Part shown: positions 7,762 to 17,239 of the stretch, one piece after another
How positions within the stretch are numbered: the first letter of the stretch is position 1
Layout of the letters: each line of letters starts with the position of its first letter
Source: Candidatus Ornithospirochaeta stercorigallinarum
GTDB lineage: Bacteria > Spirochaetota > Spirochaetia > Sphaerochaetales > Sphaerochaetaceae
Direction: 5' to 3'
NCBI GenBank assembly: GCA_018711525.1
Contig: DVIF01000084.1
Coordinates: 1 to 44,075, forward strand
Length of the DNA stretch: 44,075 nucleotides
Notes under the pieces: model-generated
Seen by the model: the letters and a program-made list of their open reading frames with translations, nothing else
The model's database searches: none
What the model was told of the DNA's origin: nothing
Made by a program: the position numbers and the translations under genes

Positions 7762-8769
7762 TCAGAACGAGAGTTCAACCTTCACCCTGAAAGCACCTCC
7801 TTCCACTTCAAGCATCACACCCCTTCCCATCTTGCAGCGTATGAACGCACCAGTGCTCCTCATCCCGATCTCCAGGGGAATCCTTTTCAAGCTGAAAAGC
7901 AGCCGTCCTTTGCTGTCATAAGAGACCATGAGGCCGTCATAACCGATTGCAAGGCGTTCGACATGCTCCCTTTCGGCACTGCTTGAAAAAGAGAAATCCG
8001 AGGTATGGCTGAAACTGAACAGCCCGTATTTGAACGAAAGACGGTACAGAGAGCTGTAGGAGCGGAAGAAATCCGTATAGTATGAGCCCTCGTCGTATCT
8101 TATCGAATAGTCGAAATCGACATGTTTTGTCTTTATTCCTGATTCCACGGAGAAAAGGCCGTCGCTTCCAGAGAGGAACGTGTTTCCGTAGCTGAGAGTC
8201 AGAAAAAGGCCGTCATAGCTTGCGCGGACGCGATAGAAGCCGTCGATGCCGAGATGAGGGGAATAGCTGAGAACCGTGATGAAATCCAGATAGCTCCTAT
8301 AGCCAGTGTGGATGATAAGACTGTAGATATCCCTCTTGTCCTTCCTTCTGTAGTTGTAGATCACATCCTTTTCATCACGCTTCAACAGGTCGTAGTAGAC
8401 CAATGAGATATCCAGATATCTTCCATCATAGCTTAGTGCGGTCGTGAAAGCCTCTCCTGAGGAAAAGGAGAGGGAGAAGTCCGAGAGACTGAGGCGCAGA
8501 CCTCTTAGCCCCTTTCCATTTCCATCACTTACACTCAGTCCCGTATTATGGTACTTCCTGTAAGGGTTGAAGAGGGTCGAATAGACAGAGAACCTGTCGA
8601 GCCTGCCATAAGAGAAGTATCTTCCCTTGAAATAAAGATCCAAGGACGGGAGGCTGAGACTGAAATTCCTCTCCCTTATGAGAAAGGAACCGTCACCTAT
8701 CTCGAAACTTAATGCCTGAAGAGGCAGAAACGAAAACAACAATATTGCTACTAGTATGAATTTTCTCAT
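7762..8769 (-). CDS. Exported beta-rich protein of unknown function
   Basis: 335 residues from the ATG at 8769, chosen because the protein then begins MRKFILVAILLFSFLPLQALS, a standard signal peptide with cleavage near residue 22. A TTG eight codons upstream is less likely. The mature part is almost entirely alternating aromatic/polar strands (SLPSLDLYFKGRYFSYG, FRSYSSLYRLSFKYGLFSF) with many Tyr, Ser and Phe. It ends FRVKVELSF, so a small outer-membrane barrel is plausible. I recognise no family. It is convergent with the MurB-like gene. Confidence 0.6.
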   Translation of the reverse strand: MRKFILVAILLFSFLPLQALSFEIGDGSFLIRERNFSLSLPSLDLYFKGRYFSYGRLDRFSVYSTLFNPYRKYHNTGLSVSDGNGKGLRGLRLSLSDFSLSFSSGEAFTTALSYDGRYLDISLVYYDLLKRDEKDVIYNYRRKDKRDIYSLIIHTGYRSYLDFITVLSYSPHLGIDGFYRVRASYDGLFLTLSYGNTFLSGSDGLFSVESGIKTKHVDFDYSIRYDEGSYYTDFFRSYSSLYRLSFKYGLFSFSHTSDFSFSSSAEREHVERLAIGYDGLMVSYDSKGRLLFSLKRIPLEIGMRSTGAFIRCKMGRGVMLEVEGGAFRVKVELSF

Positions 8770-8868
8770 ACTAATTAATACCGTAACCCTCAAAGACGTC
8801 TACCATTTCACACCGAATTGTGATAAAATTCCTCTTCGTCAATTGAAACTGATTAAGGAGTTGAAATA

Positions 8869-10233
8869 ATGGTTATTCTTACCCTGAACTGCGGTTCATC
8901 ATCTGCAAAATACCAGGTTTATGATTGGGACAACAAGGACGTGCTCTGCGTGGGTGTCGTCGAAAGGATCGGACTTGAGTACTCTACCATCGAGCAGAAC
9001 TCAATAGGCAAAGAGGAATATGAGGCGAAATTCAGCAGCCCTACCCACAAGGAAGCCATCGAACTCATCCTGAAAATGCTCGTGGATGAGAAATACGGAT
9101 GTATCAAGAGCCTTGATGAGATTGGAGCTGTAGGCCACCGTGTACTCCATGGCGGAGAGATGTTCAAGAAGTCGACACTCGTTACAGATGAGGTCGTTGA
9201 GAAGCTGAAGACCATCATTCCACTCGGACCACTTCACATGCCTGCCAACATAATGGGAATCGAAGCTGCCAGAAAGCTCATGCCGAACGTCCCACAGGCG
9301 ATAGTAATGGATACTGCATGGCATCAGACAATGCCCAAGGAGGCATTCATGTATGCCGTCCCTTACGAATGGTATGAGAAGTACAACGTAAGACGCTACG
9401 GCTTCCATGGAACAAGCCACCTCTATTGTGCAAAGAGAGCGGCAGTCCTCCTTGGAAAGGAGAACAAGGATACGAACGTAATCATCCTCCACATCGGAAA
9501 CGGTGCTTCCGCATGTGCGGTCAAGAACGGAGTTTGTATCGACACATCAATGGGATTGACCCCGCTTGAAGGACTTGTGATGGGAACAAGGAGCGGAGAC
9601 ATAGACCCTGCAATCATCTCATACATCTCAACGAACACCGGTATGGATGCCCAGCAGCTCGATACCATGCTCAACAAGAAGAGCGGACTGGTAGGACTTT
9701 GTGGAATGTCAGACAGACGCGATGTGCATGAGGCTGCCAAGAACGGGAACGAGATGGCTCAGCTTGGAATAGATATGGAAGCCAGAAGAATCAAGAAATA
9801 CATCGGTTCCTATGCAGCACTCCTCGGAAGAGTAGATGCCATCGTATTCACAGCAGGTGTTGGAGAGATGGGAGAGCATATCAGGAAAGCCGCATGTGAG
9901 GGCCTTGAGAGCTTCGGAATCGAAATCGATGAGGAGAAGAACGACCTTTCACACTGCCGCAACGCAGAGACATGCATCAGCAAGGATTCATCAAAGGTGA
10001 AGATTTTCGTAATCCCGACAGATGAGGAGCTTGTGATGACGGAGGATGCTTTCGCCCTGATGAACGGAACATATGACATCCATACGAACTTCCACTACAC
10101 ATTCGAGAGCCCTGACTACGTCAACAAGGCCCGTGCAAGAGGTCTCAAGGAGAACCTCAAGAAGAAGCCTGAGCTTGAGAGGATCATAGCAGTTCCTCCA
10201 AAGAAGAGCTCCTGCTCGACTTGCGGCTGCTGA
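8869..10233 (+). CDS. ackA: Acetate kinase with C-terminal extension
   Basis: 454 residues. It interconverts acetyl phosphate + ADP and acetate + ATP, the ATP-yielding step of acetate fermentation. Family motifs are present: LTLNCGSSSAKYQ (4-16), GHRVLHGG, FHGTSHLY, HIGNGASACAV, GTRSGDIDP and VFTAGVGEMG. The catalytic core ends at the conserved VIPTDEEL near residue 385. About 50 further residues follow the usual end of the family, closing with KKSSCSTCGC. RBS AAGGAG lies nine bases before the ATG. No pta neighbour is present, and the gene is followed by a strong terminator, so it is probably monocistronic. Confidence 0.97.
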   Translation: MVILTLNCGSSSAKYQVYDWDNKDVLCVGVVERIGLEYSTIEQNSIGKEEYEAKFSSPTHKEAIELILKMLVDEKYGCIKSLDEIGAVGHRVLHGGEMFKKSTLVTDEVVEKLKTIIPLGPLHMPANIMGIEAARKLMPNVPQAIVMDTAWHQTMPKEAFMYAVPYEWYEKYNVRRYGFHGTSHLYCAKRAAVLLGKENKDTNVIILHIGNGASACAVKNGVCIDTSMGLTPLEGLVMGTRSGDIDPAIISYISTNTGMDAQQLDTMLNKKSGLVGLCGMSDRRDVHEAAKNGNEMAQLGIDMEARRIKKYIGSYAALLGRVDAIVFTAGVGEMGEHIRKAACEGLESFGIEIDEEKNDLSHCRNAETCISKDSSKVKIFVIPTDEELVMTEDAFALMNGTYDIHTNFHYTFESPDYVNKARARGLKENLKKKPELERIIAVPPKKSSCSTCGC

Positions 10234-10239
10234 AAAAAA

Positions 10240-10259
10240 ACAGGGGACTGATCCCCTGT
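10240..10259 (+). terminator. Hairpin directly after ackA
   Basis: ACAGGGGA (10240-10247) pairs with TCCCCTGT (10252-10259) around a CTGA loop, six bases after the ackA stop and preceded by an A run. No T run follows, so it probably acts with the second hairpin downstream. Confidence 0.5.
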
Positions 10260-10270
10260 CCATATAAGAG

Positions 10271-10300
10271 AAGAGAGGGAAAAAAGCCCTCTCTTTTTTT
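10271..10300 (+). terminator. Rho-independent terminator of ackA
   Basis: AAGAGAGGG (10271-10279) and CCCTCTCTT (10287-10295) form a 9-bp stem with a 7-base loop, running into seven T. The reverse strand carries the matching A/T context, so it may also serve the convergent gene ending at 10302. Confidence 0.85.
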
Positions 10301-10301
10301 C

Positions 10302-11375
10302 TCATATTATGTAGTTGATATCCTGCTCACTCGGAATCGGGATATAGCCTATCTCTGTACCACTTACACTCTTTAAAGCGTTATGCACGTTCACACAGTT
10401 GATTCTCCTGTCCGTATATGGAGAGAAGTAGTAGTTGCCTGTCTCCGAGCACATTACCGTTATGCAGAGGCTCTGCTCGTAGTGGTCGCTGTCACTGGAC
10501 TCTCTCAAGAGCCCCTCCGGGATATCTACAACTGCGAAGTTGTGGAACATCCTTGTAACAGAATCTATCTCATCACTTCCTTTGGGTGCGAACATCTTCG
10601 TAAAGGCGATACGTGTGAATCTAGCAGGTGACGAGTAGCCGCCAGGAAGACCGAAGCTTCCACCGGTCCCTACTCCGAATGCTGAGAACGTCTCCCCGAG
10701 GATATCTACAGGAGGGGTGTCGAGATTCGAGATGGCGACATAGTTTTTAAGATTAGTCTTCTGCCACTCATAACCAGGTGCGTTCGCCATGACACCGATG
10801 GTGTTCCTGTGGACGCTTATCCCTCCCTCGTCAGGCTCGACGATCATCGCCTCGCCCGTACTGTCGGAGATGATGTAGTGCACACTCATCTTCTCTCCGA
10901 ATATGAGCTCGTCAGTGAGATTTATGTTCTCAATCGCCTTTGCCGCCTCCTCCACAGAAGCACAGTTTCCAAGAATGTAGCCGAGGAAGAATGACGGATG
11001 GATGTCTAAAGCCCCCTCCTTGTCATTGGTATTGTAAACCGCATATCCCGGATAGTTCAGAAGACATGCCATAAGTCCCTTTTCGTTCATTCCATCGATT
11101 ATGATGGGAGATGAGAGCCCCAACATTGACTGAGCAATGAAGCCGTACTTTACTTCTGCCGTCTCGGTACCCTCCGGATTAAGAGCATAATCATAGCCCA
11201 CGGGGACAATGCTTATGCGGTTAGCCTCAAGCGTTCCAAAGTAGTCATATGTACGTCCGAGGAAATGCAATGACTCGTCCTGATTGGACCAGGCGAAACT
11301 CGTGCAATCAGCTACTGCAGGTAAAGTTGAAAGTGCCGTTAATGTAACCATAAGAATTATTAGAAGTTTTTTCAC
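10302..11375 (-). CDS. Exported choloylglycine hydrolase / penicillin acylase family Ntn-hydrolase
   Basis: 357 residues from a GTG start at 11375, chosen because AAGGAGG lies just upstream and the product then begins with a good signal peptide (KKLLIILMVTLTALSTLPAV). Right after it comes Cys24 in ADCTSFAW, the expected N-terminal nucleophile of this linear-amide C-N hydrolase family. Other family residues are visible: GRTYDYFG (R41, D44), IDGMNEKGL, VMANAPGYEWQ with the conserved Asn, and PARFTR with Arg. Relatives cleave conjugated bile salts or acyl-amide compounds; the substrate here cannot be decided. Export suggests action in the periplasm or outside. It appears monocistronic. Confidence 0.88.
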   Translation of the reverse strand: MKKLLIILMVTLTALSTLPAVADCTSFAWSNQDESLHFLGRTYDYFGTLEANRISIVPVGYDYALNPEGTETAEVKYGFIAQSMLGLSSPIIIDGMNEKGLMACLLNYPGYAVYNTNDKEGALDIHPSFFLGYILGNCASVEEAAKAIENINLTDELIFGEKMSVHYIISDSTGEAMIVEPDEGGISVHRNTIGVMANAPGYEWQKTNLKNYVAISNLDTPPVDILGETFSAFGVGTGGSFGLPGGYSSPARFTRIAFTKMFAPKGSDEIDSVTRMFHNFAVVDIPEGLLRESSDSDHYEQSLCITVMCSETGNYYFSPYTDRRINCVNVHNALKSVSGTEIGYIPIPSEQDINYII

Positions 11376-11489
11376 TTTCTCCTCCTTCAATAATTCATTA
11401 TACCACAATAACAAATAAATTGTTTAAAATGTTTGGGCTTCCGGCCTTGGTGCAGAATGGCGGGAAAAAGAATGTCTATGCCGTGAGCA

Positions 11490-12053
11490 TCAACCGTTTT
11501 CGACCATCGGGTACATTGAGAAGTCGAAAGCCTCAAAATACCTGTCCTCAAGAGGCATCCAGAGGGATGTGAAGGTCTCCAGCTTCTTCTCTCCGCTCCG
11601 GGCTTTTATCCTGGCAATCCTTGCATCATACGATGCAGAGAGTACATAGCCGAGGTCGTAGGCATCCCGGAAGAGAGGATGAAGCGAATACACACCTTCG
11701 ACAAGGATGAAAGGCTTGTCGACCTCTACAATCCTGTCGCTCAGGGCCATCAGAGAACAGTCGAAGGGACGATAGGAGAAAGGTATTTTGCTCCTCAAAG
11801 GATTGATGACCTCAGTCAGGAACCGCTCTGAATCCACATTACCACCGGCTGTGGCATAACGCTCAGCCGTCCTCTTCTCCTTTGGAAGGAAGAAATCATC
11901 CATATGGATCGTGCTTACTCCTGCACAGGCTTCTATGAGCCTGGCAAGATGGCTTTTACCTGTACCGCTCTTTCCATCGATTGCGACTACTACACGCTTT
12001 CTCTCTTTTATGATGAGCTCAGCTTCTCCTAGAATCCTGTTGAGGGCGTCCAT
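11490..12053 (-). CDS. Uridine kinase-like P-loop nucleoside kinase
   Basis: 187 residues. It has the Walker A motif DGKSGTGKSH (26-35), a HMDDFFLP segment typical of the uridine/phosphoribulokinase fold, a YRPFDCS motif, and PFILVEGVYSLHP matching the EG.Y/F.L strand of uridine kinases. It probably phosphorylates a nucleoside or similar small molecule; it is shorter and more divergent than Udk. ATG 12053 is preferred because GGAAAGG lies nine bases upstream; the ATG at 12062 abuts that element. No operon partner is evident. Confidence 0.75.
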   Translation of the reverse strand: MDALNRILGEAELIIKERKRVVVAIDGKSGTGKSHLARLIEACAGVSTIHMDDFFLPKEKRTAERYATAGGNVDSERFLTEVINPLRSKIPFSYRPFDCSLMALSDRIVEVDKPFILVEGVYSLHPLFRDAYDLGYVLSASYDARIARIKARSGEKKLETFTSLWMPLEDRYFEAFDFSMYPMVENG

Positions 12054-12317
12054 ATCCACCATCCTTTCCAATTCACTTTTAGTGGTTTTCTATACTATCA
12101 TCAATGAAAATACGATACAACAAAATAATCTCTTGTGGGGAAACACAGGAAGACACATTATTTTCAAATTAAATGTCATATACAGAGAAAGAAACTTGAT
12201 TTTATGGATTCTCATTAGATTTTAAAGTGCTGGAGCAGAACGTACGGCAAGCCCCATGCCATTGATAGCATTCCAAGACAAAATGATAAGAGGGCCCATG
12301 GACATTCCACATCCCCA

Positions 12318-12710
12318 CTAATCAAGAAATCGTCCATAAAAGTCGGAAACACTGATAATTTCAGGATCTGAGGGGAAATGCTTTAGATTCCCTATCACCA
12401 GAACAGCGCCGGAAGCCTTGGCGACCTCAAAGAATTTTCTATCTGACTCATCGTTGAAAGAGATGCTTCTCAACGGACGTGCGACGATATGAATCCCATA
12501 TTCCTTTATCAGCGATAATATTGCCTCAATGTCATTTTCATCAAACTTGAACTTCTCATATCGCAGAACATTCTCATATTCATCCATGATCCTCGAATCA
12601 AAAACCATCTGATGATCACCGAAGACCACAGCCTGGAGTATGCTGTATGCCTTACGCCCGGGAGAAAGCATTGCGGAAACCAGAACATTGGTGTCAAGAA
12701 CGACATTCAT
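12318..12710 (-). CDS. PIN-domain toxin (putative RNase)
   Basis: 130 residues of the PIN family annotated as a toxin-antitoxin component (COG1569 type). It has VVLDTNVLVSAML with D6, the MDEYENVL acidic residue near 44, the NDESDRKFFEVA pair D87/D90, and VLVIGNLKHFP. The four acidic residues form the metal site of a single-strand RNA nuclease. The start overlaps the antitoxin stop by 4 bases (ATGA), so the two are translationally coupled. The antitoxin-first order is the usual one for such modules. Confidence 0.9.
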   Translation of the reverse strand: MNVVLDTNVLVSAMLSPGRKAYSILQAVVFGDHQMVFDSRIMDEYENVLRYEKFKFDENDIEAILSLIKEYGIHIVARPLRSISFNDESDRKFFEVAKASGAVLVIGNLKHFPSDPEIISVSDFYGRFLD

Positions 12711-12979
12711 GCTTTCCTCGCTTCTTTTATTGCTTCATCAATCTCCTCATCGGACATAAAACCGTTCTTTTCCGCATTACTCCTCATCCTCTCCATTGCA
12801 GCTATCGCCTTAGCCTGCCTGAAAGCACGTACAGTCTCATCAAACCTTCCTTCAGGTATCCCAACCATTAAAGCATATGGCTTTCCATTGTTGGTTATTA
12901 CGACGTCATTCTCCTTTGAAAGTTCTTCCCAAATCGATTTTGTGTTGGTTCTGAGTTCTCTTACCGAATAGAATTCCAT
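12707..12979 (-). CDS. Phd/YefM-family antitoxin
   Basis: 90 residues beginning MEFYSVRELRTNTKSIWEEL, then VVITNNGKPYALMV, the DNA-binding Phd/YefM N-terminal domain. A helical, charged C-terminal arm (40-90) should bind and block the PIN toxin. The ATG at 12979 is chosen for GGAGG five bases upstream rather than the start four codons earlier. As in related systems it probably represses its own promoter, which carries two direct repeats immediately upstream. Confidence 0.88.
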   Translation of the reverse strand: MEFYSVRELRTNTKSIWEELSKENDVVITNNGKPYALMVGIPEGRFDETVRAFRQAKAIAAMERMRSNAEKNGFMSDEEIDEAIKEARKA

Positions 12980-12995
12980 ATCTTCCTCCATAAAT

Positions 12996-13032
12996 AATAT
13001 ACATTATTGTAATACAATTGGCAATACAATTG
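12996..13032 (-). promoter_or_regulatory. Promoter and likely autoregulatory operator of the toxin-antitoxin pair
   Basis: Reading the minus strand, TTGCCA (13024-13019) and TATATT (13001-12996) are 17 bases apart, close to the sigma-70 consensus. The -35 region is embedded in two direct copies of AATACAATTG (13011-13020 and 13023-13032) spaced 12 bases, each containing the palindrome CAATTG. This suits a Phd-type repressor binding site. Confidence 0.6.
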
Positions 13033-13084
13033 TGTATACATTTTAAGCACGAAATATAAATATAAGCTACGTCTTTACTATGCC

Positions 13085-13851
13085 ATGAATACTATACCTC
13101 TCTTCGAAGGTGAGAAGTCTTGGCAGCTTGAAAAGCGTCCTGCGATCATATTCGCTTCCGGCGGGGCATTCAGGAAATGCTCTCCAAGGGGAGGAGACCC
13201 TATTGCCATCAATTTCTTGAAATCCGGATTCAACGTCTTCACACTCTACTATGCCTTAGAAGAGGATGCTACGTATATGCATCTTCTCAAGGATGCATCC
13301 ATGGCTCTCTGGAAGGTAAGGGAGAATGCCGAGAGATGGCATATAGATCCGGAGAAGATCGCTTTCGGAGGATTCTCTGCAGGAGGGACTGTAGCTGCAA
13401 TGCTTGGAACAAAGTGGAACAGTACAGACCTTGGCAGAGAGATGGACATGCCGTACGGCATCAACAAGCCGAATGCACTAATCCTGGGCTATGATCCGCT
13501 TGTGTTCGATAAAAAAGGGAAAACCCTGGGAAGACAAACTTAAAACCGGGTGCTCTTATCGAGGAGAACAGAGAGGAGATAAATACATACAGATTCGTTG
13601 GAAAACACACTCCGCCCTCATTCATCTGGCACACATATGAAGACACCAAGGTCCCCTGCTCCAACGCGCTACTCTTCGCATCCGCCCTGAATGAAAACGG
13701 CATCCCGTTCGAACTGCACATATTCCAGCACGGGGAGCATGGGCTCTATACCGCAACCGATTTGACTATGTATGGAAATGAAATACCTGTCAATACCGAC
13801 AGCTGGATCGACATGTGCTCATCCTGGCTCAGGAAGTTGTTTGACTTCTGA
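13085..13851 (+). pseudogene. Frame-broken alpha/beta-hydrolase esterase (acetylxylan esterase / BD-FAE-like)
   Basis: The first frame encodes MNTIPLFEGEKSWQLEKRPA and onward through AFGGFSAGGTVAAMLGT, then stops at 13543 after LVFDKKGKTLGRQT. The homologous C-terminal part continues in another frame to 13851, with PPSFIWHTYEDTKVP and FELHIFQHGEHGLY. The full catalytic triad (Ser in GFSAGG, Asp in YEDTKVP, His in HGEHGL) is therefore preserved across the break. The break lies between 13505 and 13545, where A6, G3 and A4 runs occur; a net loss of one base would restore about 255 codons. Either a recent inactivation or a sequence error. No Shine-Dalgarno is seen. Confidence 0.8.
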
Positions 13852-13856
13852 CTGAA

Positions 13857-13882
13857 AGAGGGCATGCTTCTGCACACCCTCT
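13857..13882 (-). terminator. Terminator hairpin at the end of the ilv/leu operon
   Basis: An 11-bp stem (13857-13867 with 13872-13882, two G-U wobbles) and a four-base loop sit 7 bases after the ilvB stop. The U tract after it on the minus strand is short, so this is a probable, not certain, terminator. Confidence 0.5.
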
Positions 13883-13889
13883 GAAAACC

Positions 13890-15566
13890 TCAGTCACCCA
13901 TGTCGATGAAACCGATCATATCACTGATTGACGCTCCTGGGGCGACCATCGGATAGACCTTGTCATCTGTAGGAATCTCACAATCGACGACTACTGCCTC
14001 ACCGAGCTCGACAGCGGCCTTCAATACCGCCTCAGGGTCGTCATCTGCACTCAGGCGCATGCCTTTGACGCCGTAGGCGTTTGCAAGTGCAACCCAGTCG
14101 ATCGGGGTATCGAGAGTGGTCTCGGAATAGTGCTTGTCATAGAAAAGGGTCTGCCACTGCCTTACCATTCCAAGACAATGGTTGTTCATCACGAGGATGA
14201 TGATGGGAAGACGGTAGCGTGCGATTGTCGCAAGCTCATTGCAGTTCATCCTGAACGAGCCGTCTCCCGCGATGTTCACAACCTTCGTCTCAGGATGGGA
14301 GACCTGGGCGCCGATTGCAGCTCCCGTTCCAAATCCCATTGTCCCAAGTCCACCGCTTGTAAGATATCTTCTCGGTCTTATCGATTTGAGATACTGGGTA
14401 GCCCACATCTGATGCTGTCCGACTTCTGTCGAGATGATATTATCCTCTGGAAGCACACGCTCAAGAGCAGCAAGGATCTCCCTGCTTCTCCTGCTTTCCG
14501 TAGTAATCCTGAGAGGGAAGCGTCTTCTGTTGTCTTCAATCACCTTCATCCACTCCTCATGACTGAGCTGAGGTGTGCGATGGAGAAGCTTCTCGAGGAT
14601 GACCTTCACATCCCCTATGACATGCTGATGGGAATAGATGTTCTTATTAATCTCCGCAGGGTCCACATCGATCTGAAGAACCTTAGCCTGACGGGCGAAA
14701 GTACTTCCGTTGGAGATGACCCTGTCGGAGAAGCGGGCACCGATTACGACCAGAAGGTCGCACATGTTGACACTCATGTTGCTCAGTTTCGTGCCATGCA
14801 TGCCTACCATGCCTGTGAAGCGCGGGTTATCAGCACTTACAGATCCCAGCCCCATGAGAGTGGAGCAGCATGGTGCATCGACCTTCTCCAGGAACTTGTT
14901 CAACTCCTCTGATGCATCACTTCTGATGACACCTCCTCCGATGTAGAACATAGGACGCTTTGCGGCCTTGAGCATCTCGACAGCCCTATCTATGTCCTTC
15001 TCCTCGAGGCGGTCGACACGTGGAAGAACCTTCTCACTCTCCTTCCTCTCGTACTCGACAGTGCCGACCTGGAGGTCCTTCGGTACATCTATGAGCACAG
15101 GACCCGGACGGCCCTCCCTTGCAATCCTGAACGCCTCCCTCACGGTATCGGCAAGCTCCTCTATATCCTTGACGATATAGTTATGCTTTGTTATGGGCAT
15201 GGTTATGCCCGAGATATCGACCTCCTGGAAGCTGTCACGTCCAAGAAGGGAAAGTGGGACGTTTCCCGTGATGGCCACAACAGGGGATGAATCCATGTAT
15301 GCAGTAGCAAGACCTGTTACGAGGTTTGTTGCTCCCGGTCCGCTGGTTGCGATGCAGACTCCGACCTTTCCCGTGCTTCTGGCATAGCCGTCAGCCGCAT
15401 GGCTTGCACCCTGCTCATGTGCAGTAAGGATATGCCTTATCCTTCCCTTGTATTCATATATCGCATCATAAAGAGGTATGACCTGACCGCCTGGATAGCC
15501 GAAGACAGTATCAACACCCTCTTCCAAAAGACATTCGATGATTACTTCTGCTCCTGTCAACCTCAT
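13890..15566 (-). CDS. ilvB: Acetolactate synthase large (catalytic) subunit
   Basis: 558 residues. A ThDP- and FAD-dependent enzyme making acetolactate from pyruvate, or acetohydroxybutyrate with 2-ketobutyrate. It has GYPGGQVIPLYD, catalytic Glu51 in LTAHEQGASH, SGPGATN, and the ThDP-binding motif GDGSFRMN...ARYRLPIIILVMNN near residues 430-460. It is the last gene of the branched-chain operon: its ATG overlaps the ilvD stop in TAATG, with GGGAGGAG ahead. The regulatory partner IlvN is encoded at the opposite end of the same operon, an unusual separation of two subunits that normally sit side by side. Confidence 0.96.
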   Translation of the reverse strand: MRLTGAEVIIECLLEEGVDTVFGYPGGQVIPLYDAIYEYKGRIRHILTAHEQGASHAADGYARSTGKVGVCIATSGPGATNLVTGLATAYMDSSPVVAITGNVPLSLLGRDSFQEVDISGITMPITKHNYIVKDIEELADTVREAFRIAREGRPGPVLIDVPKDLQVGTVEYERKESEKVLPRVDRLEEKDIDRAVEMLKAAKRPMFYIGGGVIRSDASEELNKFLEKVDAPCCSTLMGLGSVSADNPRFTGMVGMHGTKLSNMSVNMCDLLVVIGARFSDRVISNGSTFARQAKVLQIDVDPAEINKNIYSHQHVIGDVKVILEKLLHRTPQLSHEEWMKVIEDNRRRFPLRITTESRRSREILAALERVLPEDNIISTEVGQHQMWATQYLKSIRPRRYLTSGGLGTMGFGTGAAIGAQVSHPETKVVNIAGDGSFRMNCNELATIARYRLPIIILVMNNHCLGMVRQWQTLFYDKHYSETTLDTPIDWVALANAYGVKGMRLSADDDPEAVLKAAVELGEAVVVDCEIPTDDKVYPMVAPGASISDMIGFIDMGD

Positions 15567-17239
15567 TACTCCTCCCTTAGAACGGCACCCTTGTCTGCAG
15601 ATGAAACATGCAGTGAATACCTATAGAGGTAACCCGACTTAATGGGGCACTCCTTTATCTTCAGATTCCTTCTTCTCTCTGCGAGGATCTTCTCATCAAC
15701 AAGAAGGTTGAGGCTGTGCTTGTCGATATCGATCTCGATCATATCACCCTCCTCCACCAGTGCTATCGGGCCTCCGTCCGCAGCCTCCGGGGAGCAATGC
15801 CCGATTGAGGCGCCTCTCGTAGCTCCCGAGAACCTTCCATCTGTGATGAGAGCGACTTGCTTATCGAGTCCCATGCCTGCGATTGCGGATGTGGGTGAAA
15901 GCATCTCCCTCATTCCCGGGCCTCCCTTAGGACCTTCGTAGCGGATTATTACGACGTCCCCGCTCTTTATCTTCGAGCTGTAGATGGCATCAATCGCCTC
16001 CTCCTCGCTGTTGAAGACACGTGCCGGCCCTGTATGCTTCATCATCTCAGGGGCAACCGCACTTCTTTTGACGACAGCCCCATCCGGAGCAAGAGTTCCA
16101 GAGAGGACTGCAAGCCCTCCCGTCTGGGAATAAGGCTCTTCAATAGGCCTGATCACCGAGCTGTCGTAGTTCTTCGCATTCGCAAAGCTCTCTCCGATGG
16201 TCTTTCCTGTGACTGTGATCAAATTTCTATGAAGGAGATCCTTCTTATCAAGCTCATGCATGACGGCCATCACCCCTCCTGCAAGCTCGAGATCCTCCAT
16301 ATGGTGGCTTCCCGCAGGTGCAAGATGACAGAGGTTCGGCACCTCAGCACTGTACCTGTTCGCATCAAAGATGTCGATCTCAATCCCCACCTCGTGTGCG
16401 ATTGCAGGGATATGAAGCATCGTATTCGTGCTGCAGCCAAGTGCCATATCCACCTTGAGGGCATTCTCGAACGCCTCCTTTGTCAGGATGTCCCTTGGCC
16501 TGATATCCTTCTCAAGAAGCTCCATGATCTTATATCCCGCCTCTTTTGCAAGACGCTCCCTGGCGGCATATACAGCAGGGATCGTACCGTTTCCAGGAAG
16601 GGCCATTCCAATAGCCTCTGAAAGGCAGTTCATGCTGTTTGCAGTATACATTCCCGAGCAGGAGCCGCAGGTAGGACAAGCAGAGTTCTCCCATGCGAGG
16701 AACTCCTCATCGTCCATCTTTCCCGCCTTTCTCCTTCCTACAGCCTCGAACATGCTGCTCAGGCTCATGCCTCTCTTATCCCCGCCGCGCACATGGCCTG
16801 CAAGCATCGGACCGCCTGAGACGAAGATTGAGGGAAGATTCATCCTTCCTGCGGCCATGAGCATCCCCGGTACGATCTTGTCGCAGTTGGGAATGAATAC
16901 GAGAGCATCGAACGGGTGTGCTGTCGCCATCACCTCGATGCTGTCCCTGATCAGCTCACGGGAACAGAGGGAATACTTCATTCCCGTATGCCCCATGGCA
17001 ATTCCGTCGCAGACTCCGATTACAGGGAATGACACTGGATTGCCCCCAGCCTCCCTTACTCCTGCCTTTACGGCCTCGACAATACGATCAAGCTCCTTGT
17101 GGCCAGGGATTATCTCGTTGAAACCTGAGACGATTCCAACGATTGGCATCGCTATCTCCCTGTCTGTCCAGCCAAGAGCCTTCATCAATGATCTATGAGG
17201 GGCTTTCTCCTCCCCCTTCTTCATGCTGTCGCTTCTCAT
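15566..17239 (-). CDS. ilvD: Dihydroxy-acid dehydratase
   Basis: 557 residues. An Fe-S enzyme dehydrating 2,3-dihydroxy-isovalerate/-methylvalerate to the keto acids, the common third step of valine and isoleucine synthesis. Motifs: [34 protein letters not shown] and [17 protein letters not shown] provide the cluster cysteines, and [14 protein letters not shown] lies near the C-terminus. The ATG at 17239 is used because it overlaps the leuB stop (ATGA) with GGGAG upstream and gives the family N-terminus; an in-frame start 28 codons earlier would run into leuB. Confidence 0.97.
   Translation of the reverse strand: MRSDSMKKGEEKAPHRSLMKALGWTDREIAMPIVGIVSGFNEIIPGHKELDRIVEAVKAGVREAGGNPVSFPVIGVCDGIAMGHTGMKYSLCSRELIRDSIEVMATAHPFDALVFIPNCDKIVPGMLMAAGRMNLPSIFVSGGPMLAGHVRGGDKRGMSLSSMFEAVGRRKAGKMDDEEFLAWENSACPTCGSCSGMYTANSMNCLSEAIGMALPGNGTIPAVYAARERLAKEAGYKIMELLEKDIRPRDILTKEAFENALKVDMALGCSTNTMLHIPAIAHEVGIEIDIFDANRYSAEVPNLCHLAPAGSHHMEDLELAGGVMAVMHELDKKDLLHRNLITVTGKTIGESFANAKNYDSSVIRPIEEPYSQTGGLAVLSGTLAPDGAVVKRSAVAPEMMKHTGPARVFNSEEEAIDAIYSSKIKSGDVVIIRYEGPKGGPGMREMLSPTSAIAGMGLDKQVALITDGRFSGATRGASIGHCSPEAADGGPIALVEEGDMIEIDIDKHSLNLLVDEKILAERRRNLKIKECPIKSGYLYRYSLHVSSADKGAVLREE

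Noticed and set aside
14130-14912. 260-codon open frame antisense to ilvB
   Set aside because: Shadow of ilvB with no domain and no supporting start signals.
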